Shown here in pieces: positions 1-8,745 of a stretch of 64,000 nucleotides of DNA. The translations under genes were made by a program, and so were the position numbers. This stretch comes from Burkholderiales bacterium. Its GTDB lineage: Bacteria > Pseudomonadota > Gammaproteobacteria > Burkholderiales > Burkholderiaceae_C. The stretch spans positions 1 to 64,000 of the forward strand of contig CANHVY010000003.1 of assembly GCA_947464185.1 (NCBI GenBank). The letters run 5' to 3'. Numbering within the stretch: the first letter of the stretch is position 1; every line of letters starts with the position of its first letter. Below the pieces are notes generated by a model, which saw only the letters and a program-made list of their open reading frames with translations, did not search any database and was not told where the DNA came from.

Positions 1-318
1 CCGCTCGACGCCTTCTGGCATCTCCTGAACTTCTTCACGCCCGCCGTCGCCGTGGGATGTCTGGGCGCTGCGGCCGTGAAGCTGCTGTGGCGGCAGGATT
101 TGGCCGGCGTGGCCTGGCGCCGCCTGGCGCTGTGGGGTACGGGCGTGGGCGCTCTGGCGCTGGTGGCTGGCTTGGCCCTGTTTGGCCGTGACGGGCGGAT
201 GGCGACCTATGGACTGCTGGTGGTGGCCGTGGCCTTGGCCTTCTGGGGTGCAGGCTGCCGCCCGGGCGGGGCGGTGCCAAGCTCCAGCCGCTTGGGCGGG
301 GGCCGCAAGAAGCGGTAG
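1..318 (+). CDS. C-terminal part of a membrane protein (5' end outside window)
   Basis: The reading frame is open from the first base to a TAG at 316-318, so this is the last ~105 codons of a gene that begins outside the window. The residues form two or three hydrophobic segments (around AVAVGCLGAAAV, GVGALALVAGLALF and YGLLVVAVALAFWGAG), followed by a basic tail ending GGGRKKR. It is therefore an inner-membrane protein. I do not recognise a family. It converges on miaB, with 46 bp between the two stop codons. Confidence 0.55.
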   Translation, partial: PLDAFWHLLNFFTPAVAVGCLGAAAVKLLWRQDLAGVAWRRLALWGTGVGALALVAGLALFGRDGRMATYGLLVVAVALAFWGAGCRPGGAVPSSSRLGGGRKKR

Positions 319-364
319 CCCCAGAGAGTGTCCGCGGCAGCCCTTCGGCCGGAGAGCTGTTCCC

Positions 365-1771
365 TCAGCCCACCACCGACGCGCCCACCACCACCTCACC
401 CCGCAGCGAATGCGGCAGCGCCTGCGTGATGCGCACATCGATCATCTGGCCCACCAGACGCCCTGAGGCCGGGCCACCGTCGAAGTTGACGATGCGGTTG
501 CACTCGGTGCGGCCCATCAGTTCGGCCGCGCTCTTGCGCGACGGGCCCTCCACCAGGATGCGCTGCACCGTGCCTTCGCGGCTGGCGGAAATGCGGCGCA
601 CATTCGCCTCGATCGTGGCCTGCAGGTGCTGCAGGCGCTTCAACTTGACGGTCTGCTGTGTGTCGTCGGCCAGGTTGGCCGCCGGCGTGCCGGGGCGGGG
701 GCTGAAGACGAAGCTGAAGCTCGAATCGAAGCCGATCTCCTCGATCAGCGCCATCATCTTGCCGAAGTCCTCCTCGGTCTCGCCAGGAAAGCCGACGATG
801 AAGTCGCTGGACAGGCTGATGTCGGGCCGCACCTTGCGCAGGGCCCGGATGGTGCTCTTGTACTGCAGCGCGGTGTAGCCCCGCTTCATGGCCATCAGGA
901 TGCGGTCGCTGCCGTGCTGCACCGGCAGATGCAGGTGGTTCACCAGCTTGGGGATCTCGGCGTAGGCCTGCACCAGGCGCGGCGTGAACTCGTTGGGGTG
1001 GCTGGTGGTGTAGCGGATGCGCTCGATGCCCGGAATCTCGGCCACATACTCCAGCAACAGCGCGAAGTCGGCGATCTCCTCCGTTTCCCCCATCTTGCCG
1101 CGCCAGGCGTTCACGTTCTGGCCCAGCAGCGTGACCTCCTTGACGCCCTGGTCGGCCAGGCCGGCCACCTCCACCAGCACGTCCTCGAAGGGGCGGCTCA
1201 CTTCCTCGCCCCGGGTGTAGGGCACGACGCAGTAGCTGCAGTACTTGGAGCAGCCTTCCATGATGGAGACGAAGGCACTCGCCCCCTCCACCTTGGCCGG
1301 GGGCAGGTGGTCGAACTTTTCGATCTCGGGAAAACTGATGTCCACCTGCGCCCGGTTGGCCTGCCGGCGCGCCTGGATCATCTGCGGCAGGCGGTGCAGC
1401 GTCTGCGGGCCGAAGACCAGGTCCACATAGGGCGCACGCTCCACGATGGCCGCGCCCTCCTGGCTGGCCACGCAGCCGCCCACGCCGATCAACACACCCT
1501 TCTTCTTCAGGTGCTTGACGCGCCCGAGGTCGCTGAAGACCTTCTCCTGCGCCTTCTCGCGCACCGAGCAGGTGTTGAAGAGGATGAGGTCGGCCTGCTC
1601 GGGGTCGGGCGTGGGTTCGTAGCCTTCGGCAGCGCGCAACACATCGGCCATCTTGTCCGAGTCGTACTCGTTCATCTGGCAGCCGAAGGTGCGGATGTAG
1701 ACCTTCTTGGCGACTGGCGTGGCCTGCGCGGGTTGGGTGGTGTCGGGCGAAGGGGTGTGGGTGGTGCTCAT
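365..1771 (-). CDS. miaB: tRNA-2-methylthio-N6-dimethylallyladenosine synthase MiaB
   Basis: This 468-residue radical-SAM enzyme adds the 2-methylthio group to i6A37 of tRNAs reading UNN codons. The N-terminal UPF0004 domain opens with [17 protein letters not shown] (Cys31), followed by [10 protein letters not shown] and [11 protein letters not shown], which give the three Cys of the auxiliary [4Fe-4S] cluster. The radical-SAM cluster motif is CSKYCSYC in [16 protein letters not shown] near residue 170. A TRAM-like C-terminal region ends the protein. The first ~20 residues are a Thr/Pro-rich tail. Length is normal for the family. It is a housekeeping gene that marks the left border of the photosynthesis cluster. 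Confidence 0.97.
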   Translation of the reverse strand: MSTTHTPSPDTTQPAQATPVAKKVYIRTFGCQMNEYDSDKMADVLRAAEGYEPTPDPEQADLILFNTCSVREKAQEKVFSDLGRVKHLKKKGVLIGVGGCVASQEGAAIVERAPYVDLVFGPQTLHRLPQMIQARRQANRAQVDISFPEIEKFDHLPPAKVEGASAFVSIMEGCSKYCSYCVVPYTRGEEVSRPFEDVLVEVAGLADQGVKEVTLLGQNVNAWRGKMGETEEIADFALLLEYVAEIPGIERIRYTTSHPNEFTPRLVQAYAEIPKLVNHLHLPVQHGSDRILMAMKRGYTALQYKSTIRALRKVRPDISLSSDFIVGFPGETEEDFGKMMALIEEIGFDSSFSFVFSPRPGTPAANLADDTQQTVKLKRLQHLQATIEANVRRISASREGTVQRILVEGPSRKSAAELMGRTECNRIVNFDGGPASGRLVGQMIDVRITQALPHSLRGEVVVGASVVG

Positions 1772-1843
1772 GGGCTTGTCAAGGTCCGGGCAGGAAGGGG
1801 CGATGGTCAGCGTGCTGCTGGGTGCACGCTGAGCGGAAGGTGG

Positions 1844-2338
1844 CTATGGTCGGCCCCAGCGCTGGCTGGCGGGCTCGAAGCGCCAGGTGGCAGCCTCCAC
1901 CGGGCTGGCCGGCCAGGGCTCATTGGCCACTTCGACGCGGTTGAGGATCCACACGTCGATCAACATTCCGCTCGAGGGCTCGCGCGTGTAATGCACCAGC
2001 CACGCCCGCCCGGTCAGCTGGGTGGGCAGGCGCAGCAGGTTGTCCTCGCCGCGAATGCGCGCACCTGGGGCCAGCCGTTCAGGCTGCCCATTAAGTTGCG
2101 CCAGAGGGGGTGCGCCCACCCACAGCTCTCCACGAAGGGCCTGAGAGGGGAAACTGCGGTGGCCGGCAGCCGGACTTGCCTGCGCGTGGACAACCGTGAC
2201 CGCCAGGCCCAGGGCTGCGGTCAGGCGCAGCAGGGCGGTCTTCGGGGCCGACACCTTCGGTACGGAAAGCCGGGCGCGGCTTGAAATCGAGAGCAGACGC
2301 GCGAGGCCTCTAGGCCTTGCGCTGTCACAGCGGGTCAT
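1844..2338 (-). CDS. Exported protein of unknown function
   Basis: The product has 164 residues from the ATG at 2338; an in-frame start at 2452 would add 38 residues and reach into the bchI promoter region. After a basic N-terminus there is a hydrophobic stretch (TALLRLTAALGLAVTVVHAQA) that looks like a signal peptide with cleavage after AQA. The mature part contains LWVGAPPLAQLNGQPERLAPG and VDVWILNRVE-like segments, with no motif I recognise. It is divergent from bchI and lies upstream of miaB on the same strand, 72 bp away. It may share the divergent bchI control region. Function unknown. Confidence 0.6.
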   Translation of the reverse strand: MTRCDSARPRGLARLLSISSRARLSVPKVSAPKTALLRLTAALGLAVTVVHAQASPAAGHRSFPSQALRGELWVGAPPLAQLNGQPERLAPGARIRGEDNLLRLPTQLTGRAWLVHYTREPSSGMLIDVWILNRVEVANEPWPASPVEAATWRFEPASQRWGRP

Positions 2339-2432
2339 GGTGTGGATCCAGGGGCTGTGGGAACGGGCCGGGATGGTAGCGCGGTTTGCCTGGCGGGGAT
2401 TGTCCAGGCGGGAAGTCGGTCGGTATACTGAA

Positions 2433-2452
2433 TTGACACTGGTGTACGTCAA
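2433..2452. promoter_or_regulatory. Inverted repeat in the bchI upstream region
   Basis: A perfect TTGAC-N10-GTCAA inverted repeat lies 30 bp before the bchI ATG, in the divergent region with the exported-protein gene. It contains the TTGACA half-site seen in the PpsR boxes elsewhere in this window but does not fit the full TGT-N12-ACA rule. It may be an operator; this is inference. Confidence 0.3.
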
Positions 2453-2481
2453 CGCGACGTGTCACCCCTGCGGAACCCCGG

Positions 2482-3504
2482 ATGCAGACCCCTTTCCCCT
2501 TCAGCGCCATCGTCGGACAGGATGAAATGAAGCTCGCCGTGCTGATCGCGGCGGTGGACGCGGGCGTGGGCGGCGTGCTGATCTTCGGGGACCGCGGCAC
2601 CGGCAAGTCCACGGCGGTGCGGGCGCTGGCCGCCTTGCTGCCGCCCATGACGGTGGTGGCCGGCTGCCGTTACGGTTGCGACCCCAAGGCCGCGCCCACC
2701 TGCGGCAGCGCCGAAGTCTGCGAGGCCCGCGCCAGGAACAAGACGGCCAAGGTACCGGTGCCCGTGGTGGACCTGCCGCTGGGCGCCACCGAAGACCGCG
2801 TGGTGGGCGCACTGGACATCGAGCGCGCGTTGAGCCAGGGCGTGAAGTCCTTCGAGCCGGGGCTGCTGGCCCGGGCCCACCGGGGCTTTCTGTACATCGA
2901 CGAAGTCAACCTGCTGGAAGACCACCTGGTCGACCTGCTCATCGACGTGGCGGCCTCGGGCCAGAACGTGGTGGAGCGCGAGGGCCTGAGCGTGCGCCAC
3001 CCCGCGCGCTTCGTGCTGGTGGGCAGCGGCAACCCGGAAGAAGGCGAGTTGCGTCCGCAACTGCAAGACCGCTTCGGCCTGGCCGTGGACGTGAAGACGC
3101 CCACCGACCTGCCCACGCGCGTGGAGGTGGTCAAGCGCCGCGACGCCTACGAGCGTGACCCCGAGGGCTTTGCCGCGAAGTGGAAGAAGGACGAGGACCG
3201 CACGCGCAAGCGCATCGTCGCGGCCCGGCAACGGCTGGCCGAGGTGCAGGTGCCCGACATCGCCCTGGAGCGCGCCGCGCAGCTGTGCATGGCGCTGGGC
3301 ACCGACGGTCTGCGCGGCGAGCTCACCCTGATGCGGGCGGCCCGCGCCCTGGCGGCGCTGAACGGCGTGGCGGTGGTGGGCGATGCGCAGCTGCGCCAGG
3401 TGGCGCGCCCGGCCCTGCGTCACCGCCTGCGCCGCGACCCGCTGGACGAGTCCGACGCCACCGTGCGGGTGGACCGTGCCCTCGCCGAGCTCTTCCCGGC
3501 CTGA
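2482..3504 (+). CDS. bchI: Magnesium chelatase ATPase subunit BchI
   Basis: AAA+ subunit (340 residues) that, with BchD, powers insertion of Mg2+ into protoporphyrin IX by BchH. The Walker A motif is GDRGTGKST at residues 36-44. Walker B lies in FLYIDEVNLLEDH near residue 135, and a sensor region reads GSGNPEEGELRPQLQDRFGL. Three Cys in the GCRYGCDPK...CGSAEVCEA insert are typical of bacterial BchI. Length is normal. bchD follows directly: its GTG start is one base after the bchI stop. This is the first gene of a bchIDO operon. Confidence 0.98.
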   Translation: MQTPFPFSAIVGQDEMKLAVLIAAVDAGVGGVLIFGDRGTGKSTAVRALAALLPPMTVVAGCRYGCDPKAAPTCGSAEVCEARARNKTAKVPVPVVDLPLGATEDRVVGALDIERALSQGVKSFEPGLLARAHRGFLYIDEVNLLEDHLVDLLIDVAASGQNVVEREGLSVRHPARFVLVGSGNPEEGELRPQLQDRFGLAVDVKTPTDLPTRVEVVKRRDAYERDPEGFAAKWKKDEDRTRKRIVAARQRLAEVQVPDIALERAAQLCMALGTDGLRGELTLMRAARALAALNGVAVVGDAQLRQVARPALRHRLRRDPLDESDATVRVDRALAELFPA

Positions 3505-3505
3505 G

Positions 3506-5347
3506 GTGGTGCCGGCCGTTCAGGCCGCAGACGCCCTGCAGGCCGGTGACGCCTTCCAGGCCGCCGCCTTGTTGCTGGTGGACCCTGCCGGTCTGGGGGG
3601 GGTGCTGTTGCGCTCGCCGGCCGGCCCGGTACGGGACGCCTGGTTGACCCTGTTGCAGGCCCTGGCCCCGCCCGGCATGCCACTGCCGCGCCTGCCGGCC
3701 TCGGCCAGCGAAGACCGCCTGCTGGGTGGCCTGGACCTCTCGGCCACGCTGGCCGCCGGCCGCCCCGTGGCCCAGGCAGGCTTGCTGACCCAGGCCGATG
3801 GCGGCATCGTCGTGGCGGCCATGGCCGAGCGCATGCCGGCCGTCAATGCGGCCCATCTGTGCACAGCGCTGGACCAGGGCGCCCTCCGTCTGGAGCGTGA
3901 CGGCCTGACGCAGCACCTGCCCGCCCGCGTGGCGGTGGTGGCGCTGGACGAATCCCAGGGCGAGGACCGCCCGCCCTCTGCCGCCCTGGCCGACCGCCTG
4001 GGGTTGTGGGTGGACCTGAGCGCGTTGTCCCTGCGCGACACCGTCACGGCCGATGGCGCCATGGCCCAGGAGGTGGCGCAGGCCCGCGCATGTCTGGCCA
4101 AGGTCACGGTGCCGGACGACCTCATCCAGGCCTTGTGTGCTGCCACGCTGGCGCTGGGGGTGGATTCGCCCCGCGCCGCCTGGGCGGCGGTGCGTTGCGC
4201 CCGCGCGGCCGCCGCCCTGCGGGGCGAAGACGTGGCCGACGCCGACGATGCCGCGCTGGCGGCGCGCCTGGTGCTGGCGCCGCGCGCCACCCGGCAGCCC
4301 GTGGCCGAAGCGCCGCCGCAGGACGACAGCTCATCGCCTCAGGAGCCGCCGAATCCGCCACCTGACCAGGACCCGCCCAAGTCTGAGGACGCCCCCGACA
4401 CGCCACCACCTTCTGAGGAAGAGGACCCCCCTGCCGAACCGGACCTCGACCCGCAGAACGCGCGGGCCCTGGAAGACCGGCTCATCGAGTCTGCGGTGGC
4501 GGCCATACCGGCGGGACTGCTGGCGCGCCTGGCCTCGGGCGAGCGGGTGCGCGGCAGGTCGGCGGATGCCGGCCGGGCGGGTGCGTCCGCCGCGTCGGCG
4601 GTGCAGGGGCGGCCCGTGGGCTCGCGCCGCGGCGTGCCGCGCGGCGGGGCGCGGCTGCATCTCATCGACACCCTGCGCGCCGCGGCCCCCTGGCAGCGGC
4701 TGCGCCGGGCCCATGCCCGCCCGGGGGCGCCGCCCATCCTGGTGCGGCCTGACGACTTCCATCTGCGGCGCCACGAACAGAAGCGCAGCACCACCACCAT
4801 CTTCGCGCTTGACGCCTCGGGCTCTTCGGCGCTTTACCGGCTGGCCGAGGCCAAGGGCGCCGTCGAACTGCTGCTGGCCGAGTGCTACGTGCGGCGTGAC
4901 CAGGTGGCGGTGCTGGCCTTCCGGGGGGCTGCGGCGGAGGTGATCCTGCCGCCCACCCGTTCGCTGGTGCGTGCCAAGCGCGGCCTGGCCGGCCTGCCCG
5001 GGGGCGGCGGCACGCCCCTGGCCGCGGGGCTGGACGCAGCGGCGGCCCTGGCGCTGCGGGTGCGCCGCGCTGGCGGCACTCCCGTGGTGGTGGTGCTCAC
5101 CGATGGCCGTGCCAATGTGGGGCGCGACGGCCTGGGCGGGCGGGCGCGAGCCCAGGAGGAGGCCCTGTCGGCTGCCCGCGCCCTGCGCGCGCAAGGGGGC
5201 AGCGTGATCATCATCGACACCTCGGTGCGGCCGGAGCCCGCGGCCCGCGCTTTGGCCCTGGCCGCTGGCGCCCGCTACCTGGCGTTGCCCCAGGCGAACG
5301 CCGCGGCCTTGGCACGCGCGGTGCAGGGCGCCCATGACCGGAGATGA
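3506..5347 (+). CDS. bchD: Magnesium chelatase subunit BchD
   Basis: The 613-residue partner of BchI bridges the ATPase ring and BchH. It has a degenerate AAA+ N-terminal half, then a proline-rich acidic linker (about residues 270-320, runs such as PPPSEEEDPPAEPD). The C-terminal integrin-I (vWA) domain carries the MIDAS motif DASGSS near residue 436 and a VLTDGRANV strand. No ATG is available at the 5' end. GTG at 3506 or 3509, next to the bchI stop, is the likely start and implies translational coupling. The 3' end overlaps bchO by 14 bp. Confidence 0.95.
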   Translation: MVPAVQAADALQAGDAFQAAALLLVDPAGLGGVLLRSPAGPVRDAWLTLLQALAPPGMPLPRLPASASEDRLLGGLDLSATLAAGRPVAQAGLLTQADGGIVVAAMAERMPAVNAAHLCTALDQGALRLERDGLTQHLPARVAVVALDESQGEDRPPSAALADRLGLWVDLSALSLRDTVTADGAMAQEVAQARACLAKVTVPDDLIQALCAATLALGVDSPRAAWAAVRCARAAAALRGEDVADADDAALAARLVLAPRATRQPVAEAPPQDDSSSPQEPPNPPPDQDPPKSEDAPDTPPPSEEEDPPAEPDLDPQNARALEDRLIESAVAAIPAGLLARLASGERVRGRSADAGRAGASAASAVQGRPVGSRRGVPRGGARLHLIDTLRAAAPWQRLRRAHARPGAPPILVRPDDFHLRRHEQKRSTTTIFALDASGSSALYRLAEAKGAVELLLAECYVRRDQVAVLAFRGAAAEVILPPTRSLVRAKRGLAGLPGGGGTPLAAGLDAAAALALRVRRAGGTPVVVVLTDGRANVGRDGLGGRARAQEEALSAARALRAQGGSVIIIDTSVRPEPAARALALAAGARYLALPQANAAALARAVQGAHDRR

Positions 5348-6278
5348 CCCGCTGGCGCCTCCGCGCGCGGCGGCGTCCTCAGCGGCCGACCGGCTGCCCC
5401 CGTTCTGGCCGCACCGCGCGGCCAGCCGGTGGGTGGATGCCGGTGGCTTGACCTGGCACGTCCAGGTGTTCGAAGGCCAAGGCTGGCCGCAGACAAGCCC
5501 CGAAGACGGGGCGCGGGACATCGTGCTGCTGCACGGAACCGGCGCCTCGGCGCACTCCTGGCGGGACATCGCCCCCGCGTTGGCGCGGCGCCTGCCGCCC
5601 GGTGCCCGGGTCATCGTGCCCGATCTGCCCGGCCACGCCTTCACCGCGCGTCCGTCTGATGAGGGCCTGTCCTTGCCCGGCATGGCGCACCTGCTGAGCA
5701 CCTTGCTGCAGGTGCTGCAGGCCCGTCCGCGCGTGCTGATCGGCCACTCGGCAGGCGCCGCCGTGGCGGCCCGCATGGCGCTGGATGATCCTGCCAGCGT
5801 GAAGGCCCTGGTCAGCCTCAACGGGGCCTGGCTGCCCCCGGCCGGACAGGGACGCTGGTTCTATGCCCCGCTGGCCCGCCTGTTCGCGCTGAACCCCTGG
5901 GTGCCCCATGTGTTCGCCTTCCATGCCAGCCACCGCGGCCCGCTGGAGCGCCTGCTGGCCAGCACCGGCTCGCGCCTGGACCGCACCGGCATCGACCTCT
6001 ATGCACGCCTGGTCAGCGACCGCCGCCACGTGGCTGCCGTGCTGGCCATGATGACCGCGTGGGACCTGCGCCCGCTGCTTCAGGACCTGCCCCGTCTGGC
6101 GCCCGCCCTGCACCTGGTGGTGGCCGAGGGTGACCGTACCGTGCCCCCGTGCACCTCGGAAGAAGCCGCCCGCCGCCAGCCGCGCGCCGTGCTGCACCGG
6201 TTGCCTGGCCTGGGCCACCTGGCGCACGAAGAGGCGCCGGCGGTGGTGCTGGCTTTGCTGGATCGAGTCTTGGCGTAG
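5334..6278 (+). CDS. bchO: Alpha/beta hydrolase BchO (Mg-chelatase-associated)
   Basis: The 314-residue alpha/beta-fold hydrolase is regularly found with bchID; its exact role in Mg chelation is unsettled. The oxyanion-hole motif is VLLHGTGASAHSW near residue 65. The nucleophile elbow is GHSAG with Ser139. The acid lies in VVAEGDRTVPP and the catalytic His in GLGHLAHEEAP. The start overlaps the end of bchD by 14 bp, so translation is probably coupled. It closes the bchIDO operon; a 132-bp gap with a PpsR-type box separates it from crtE. Confidence 0.93.
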   Translation: MTGDDPLAPPRAAASSAADRLPPFWPHRAASRWVDAGGLTWHVQVFEGQGWPQTSPEDGARDIVLLHGTGASAHSWRDIAPALARRLPPGARVIVPDLPGHAFTARPSDEGLSLPGMAHLLSTLLQVLQARPRVLIGHSAGAAVAARMALDDPASVKALVSLNGAWLPPAGQGRWFYAPLARLFALNPWVPHVFAFHASHRGPLERLLASTGSRLDRTGIDLYARLVSDRRHVAAVLAMMTAWDLRPLLQDLPRLAPALHLVVAEGDRTVPPCTSEEAARRQPRAVLHRLPGLGHLAHEEAPAVVLALLDRVLA

Positions 6279-6332
6279 CCGCCAGATGGCACGGCGGTCC
6301 AGGACGCCCCTGATTGACGCCGCGCGGCAGAG

Positions 6333-6350
6333 TGTCTATCCTGATTGACA
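6333..6350. promoter_or_regulatory. PpsR/CrtJ-type operator upstream of crtE
   Basis: This is a perfect TGT-N12-ACA box, 60 bp before the crtE start. PpsR/CrtJ is known to bind this palindrome and to repress carotenoid and bacteriochlorophyll genes under oxygen. A ppsR gene lies in this window. Three ATTGAC copies occur between 6312 and 6362, which hints at additional half-sites. Confidence 0.75.
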
Positions 6351-6410
6351 TCAAGGATTGACAGGGTGGCATGACATTCCGGCATGCGCCCCAGTCCAGG
6401 GAGACTGCCG

Positions 6411-7289
6411 ATGGCCGCGAACGCCCGTATTGAGAATGCCCTGGAGGCTGCCCTGGCCCAAGCCGGAGGGTCGGGTTGCCCGCCCCAGCTGACGGCCGCC
6501 GTGCGGCATGCCGTGTTCCCGGGCGGCGCGAGGATACGCCCTCAACTCTGCCTGGCGGTGGCCCGGGCGTGTGGGGACGATCGGCCTGAGCTGTCGGACG
6601 CCGCCGCCATCTCCATCGAACTGCTGCACTGCGCCTCGCTGGTGCACGACGACCTGCCCTGTTTTGACGACGCGCCAGTGCGCCGGGGCCAGCCCTCGGT
6701 GCACAGCGCCTTCGGCGAGCGTCTGGCGGTGCTGGCGGGCGACGGCCTGATCGTGGTGGCTTTTCAGGTGCTGGCCCGTGCCGGTGCCCAGGCGCCCGAC
6801 CGCCTGGTGCCCCTGCTGACAACCATCGCCGGTTCCGTGGGTTTACCGGGGGGCATCGTGGCCGGCCAGGCCTGGGAGTGCGAGTCCCGCGTCTCCATCA
6901 GCCAGTACCACCGCGAGAAGACCGGCTCCCTCTTCGCCGCCGCCACGGTGGCGGGTGCGCAGGCGGCCGGCGGCGATGCCGAGGCTTGGCGAGGCCTGGG
7001 CGAATGGCTGGGCGAGGCCTACCAGGCGGCTGACGACATCCGCGACGTGGTGGCCGACGCCCAGCAACTGGGCAAGCCCATCGGCCGGGATGCGGCGCTG
7101 GGCCGGCCGAGCGTGGCGCGTGAGCGCGGGCTTCCTTCGGCCATGCGGCACTTCGACGCCCTGGTGCGCAACGCCGTGGAGGCCGTGCCCGAGTGCCGCG
7201 GCGCCCCGATGCTGCGCGCCCTGGTGCGCAGCGAGTCCGAGCGCCTGGTGCCCAGTCATCTGGCCGCGCCCTTGCGCGCCGCAGCCTGA
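6411..7289 (+). CDS. crtE: Geranylgeranyl diphosphate synthase CrtE
   Basis: Prenyltransferase (292 residues) making C20 GGPP for carotenoids and for the bacteriochlorophyll tail. The first Asp-rich motif is HDDLPCFDDAPVRRG near residue 80 and the second is QAADDIRDVVAD. The FPGGARIRPQL stretch matches the allylic-substrate region. I chose ATG 6411 because GGGAG lies 7 nt upstream; an ATG at 6384 has no ribosome-binding site. It sits downstream of a PpsR box and directly upstream of crtF. Confidence 0.96.
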   Translation: MAANARIENALEAALAQAGGSGCPPQLTAAVRHAVFPGGARIRPQLCLAVARACGDDRPELSDAAAISIELLHCASLVHDDLPCFDDAPVRRGQPSVHSAFGERLAVLAGDGLIVVAFQVLARAGAQAPDRLVPLLTTIAGSVGLPGGIVAGQAWECESRVSISQYHREKTGSLFAAATVAGAQAAGGDAEAWRGLGEWLGEAYQAADDIRDVVADAQQLGKPIGRDAALGRPSVARERGLPSAMRHFDALVRNAVEAVPECRGAPMLRALVRSESERLVPSHLAAPLRAAA

Positions 7290-7293
7290 CCGT

Positions 7294-7298
7294 GGAGG
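7294..7298 (+). promoter_or_regulatory. Ribosome-binding site deciding the crtF start
   Basis: GGAGG lies 7 nt before a GTG at 7306. The ATG at 7444, which begins the conserved part of CrtF, has no comparable site. This favours the longer CrtF with the repeat-containing N-terminus. Confidence 0.5.
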
Positions 7299-7305
7299 GC
7301 CTGGC

Positions 7306-8559
7306 GTGTCGCAGAGGTCCTCTGATGCCGCGCCCCACCCGGGCCACGGGCCCGGTTCCCCTGCTCCTGGCCACCGGCCCGGTTCACATCCTCCTGGCCA
7401 CAGGCCCGGTTCCCCTTCACCGGGCCCGGCATCGGTGCGAGGCATGAGCTGGCGCGATGCCTTTGCCGCCTGGCGGGACCGGCTCGTGGCCAGCCACCGC
7501 TTCCAGCGCTGGGCGGCCGGCTTCTGGCTGACGCGGCCCATCGCGCGGCGCCGAGCCTCCGAGCTCTTCGACCTGGTGGCCGGCTTTGTCTACACCCAGG
7601 TGCTGGCGGCCTGCGTGCGCCTGGACCTTTTCGAGCACCTCTCGCGCAGCGGCCCGCAGACAGTGGAAGAACTCGCGCGGCGAGGGGCGCTGTCCGTGCG
7701 GGCCATGCAGCGCCTGCTGGATGCGGCGGTGTCCATCCGCTTGCTGGAGCGCCGCAGCGCCGGGCGCTACGGCCTGGGCCCGCTGGGGGCGCCCATGGTG
7801 GGCAACGACGGGCTGAAGGCCATGATCGAACACCACGCGGCGCTGTACGCCGACCTGCGCGACCCCGTGGCGCTGCTGCGTGACGAGGGCGCGGGCTCGG
7901 CCATGTCGGCCTACTGGCCCTATGCCGCCTACCCCACGTCGGAAGACCTGCCCGAGCAGCGCGTGGCCGAGTATTCGGCGCTGATGACGGCCTCGCAGCC
8001 GATGGTGATCGACGAGGTGCTGGACGCCTGGGGCTTTCACCGGCACCGCCGCATGCTGGACGTGGGTGGCGGCGAGGGCCGCTTCGTCAGCGCCGTGGCG
8101 CAGCGCGCCCCGGGGCTGGAACTGATGCTGTTCGACCTGCCGCCCGTGGCGGCGCTGGCCCGGCAGCGCCTGGCGGGCCTGGGGCTGGCCGACCGCGTGC
8201 AGACCTTCGGCGGCAGTTTCTTTGACGACCCGCTGCCGCAGGGCGCGGACCTGGTCACCCTGGTGCGGGTGTTGTTTGATCACGACGACGAGCACGCCCT
8301 GGCCATCCTGAAGGCGGCGCGGGCGGCGCTGCCCTCGGGCGGCGCGGTGCTGGTGGCCGAACCCATGGCGCAGACGCCCGGGGCGCACGCCATGGGTGAT
8401 GCGTACTTCGGCTTCTACCTGCTGGCAATGGGGCGCGGCGAGGCGCGCTCCGTCGACGACATGCGCCGACTGCTCGGCCTGGCCGGCTTCCAGGACATCC
8501 GCCCCGTCAAGACCCGGTTGCCCCTGCAGGCCGGGGTGGTGGTGGCCCGCGCGCCTTAG
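7306..8559 (+). CDS. crtF: Demethylspheroidene O-methyltransferase CrtF
   Basis: SAM-dependent O-methyltransferase forming the 1-methoxy group of spheroidene-type carotenoids. The conserved protein starts around MSWRDAFAAW (ATG 7444). It has a winged-helix dimerisation region (VEELARRGALSVRAMQRLLDAA), the SAM motif LDVGGGEGRF near residue 250, and a VRVLFDHDDEHA active-site region. The GTG start at 7306 with a good GGAGG adds 46 residues. These include three copies of a 9-residue Gly/His/Pro repeat (GHRPGSxxP). That extension is unusual; if it is not translated the protein is 371 residues long. Confidence 0.92.
   Translation: MSQRSSDAAPHPGHGPGSPAPGHRPGSHPPGHRPGSPSPGPASVRGMSWRDAFAAWRDRLVASHRFQRWAAGFWLTRPIARRRASELFDLVAGFVYTQVLAACVRLDLFEHLSRSGPQTVEELARRGALSVRAMQRLLDAAVSIRLLERRSAGRYGLGPLGAPMVGNDGLKAMIEHHAALYADLRDPVALLRDEGAGSAMSAYWPYAAYPTSEDLPEQRVAEYSALMTASQPMVIDEVLDAWGFHRHRRMLDVGGGEGRFVSAVAQRAPGLELMLFDLPPVAALARQRLAGLGLADRVQTFGGSFFDDPLPQGADLVTLVRVLFDHDDEHALAILKAARAALPSGGAVLVAEPMAQTPGAHAMGDAYFGFYLLAMGRGEARSVDDMRRLLGLAGFQDIRPVKTRLPLQAGVVVARAP
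7342..7422 (+). repeat. Three 27-bp tandem repeats at the 5' end of crtF
   Basis: Three imperfect 27-bp units read in frame as GHGPGSPAP, GHRPGSHPP and GHRPGSPSP, followed by a partial fourth (GPA). Unit length is a multiple of three, so copy-number change would keep the crtF frame. Confidence 0.85.
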
Positions 8560-8606
8560 GAGTGGACACATGACCACGGAACCTAGGGGAAACACCAGTT
8601 CGAACG

Positions 8607-8624
8607 TGTCAATAACGCTTGACA
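8607..8624. promoter_or_regulatory. PpsR/CrtJ-type operator upstream of bchC (site 1)
   Basis: A perfect TGT-N12-ACA box, 121 bp before the bchC ATG in the crtF-bchC gap. It fits the PpsR/CrtJ consensus and probably controls bchCXYZ-puf transcription. Confidence 0.75.
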
Positions 8625-8658
8625 CTTGAATCAGTCTAGTAAACCATACACCTCAAGT

Positions 8659-8676
8659 TGTCATGCGATCCTGTCA
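8659..8676. promoter_or_regulatory. Imperfect second PpsR-type box upstream of bchC
   Basis: TGT-N12-TCA, one base off the consensus, 52 bp (about five helical turns) downstream of the perfect box at 8607. Paired boxes are known to allow cooperative PpsR/CrtJ binding at bchC promoters. Confidence 0.5.
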
Positions 8677-8745
8677 CTTCACTTCCCCCACCTCGCAGCC
8701 CGGCCGCGCTACCGCGGGCTGCAGCCACGCCGTGGAGGTGAGGTC

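Noticed and set aside
626..2284. 552-codon + strand frame opposite miaB
   Set aside because: It is antisense to a clear MiaB and has Leu/His/Val/Gln-rich composition typical of high-GC shadow frames.
4331..5821. 496-codon - strand frame opposite bchD/bchO
   Set aside because: Low-complexity Arg/Gly/Ala translation lying over BchD and BchO.
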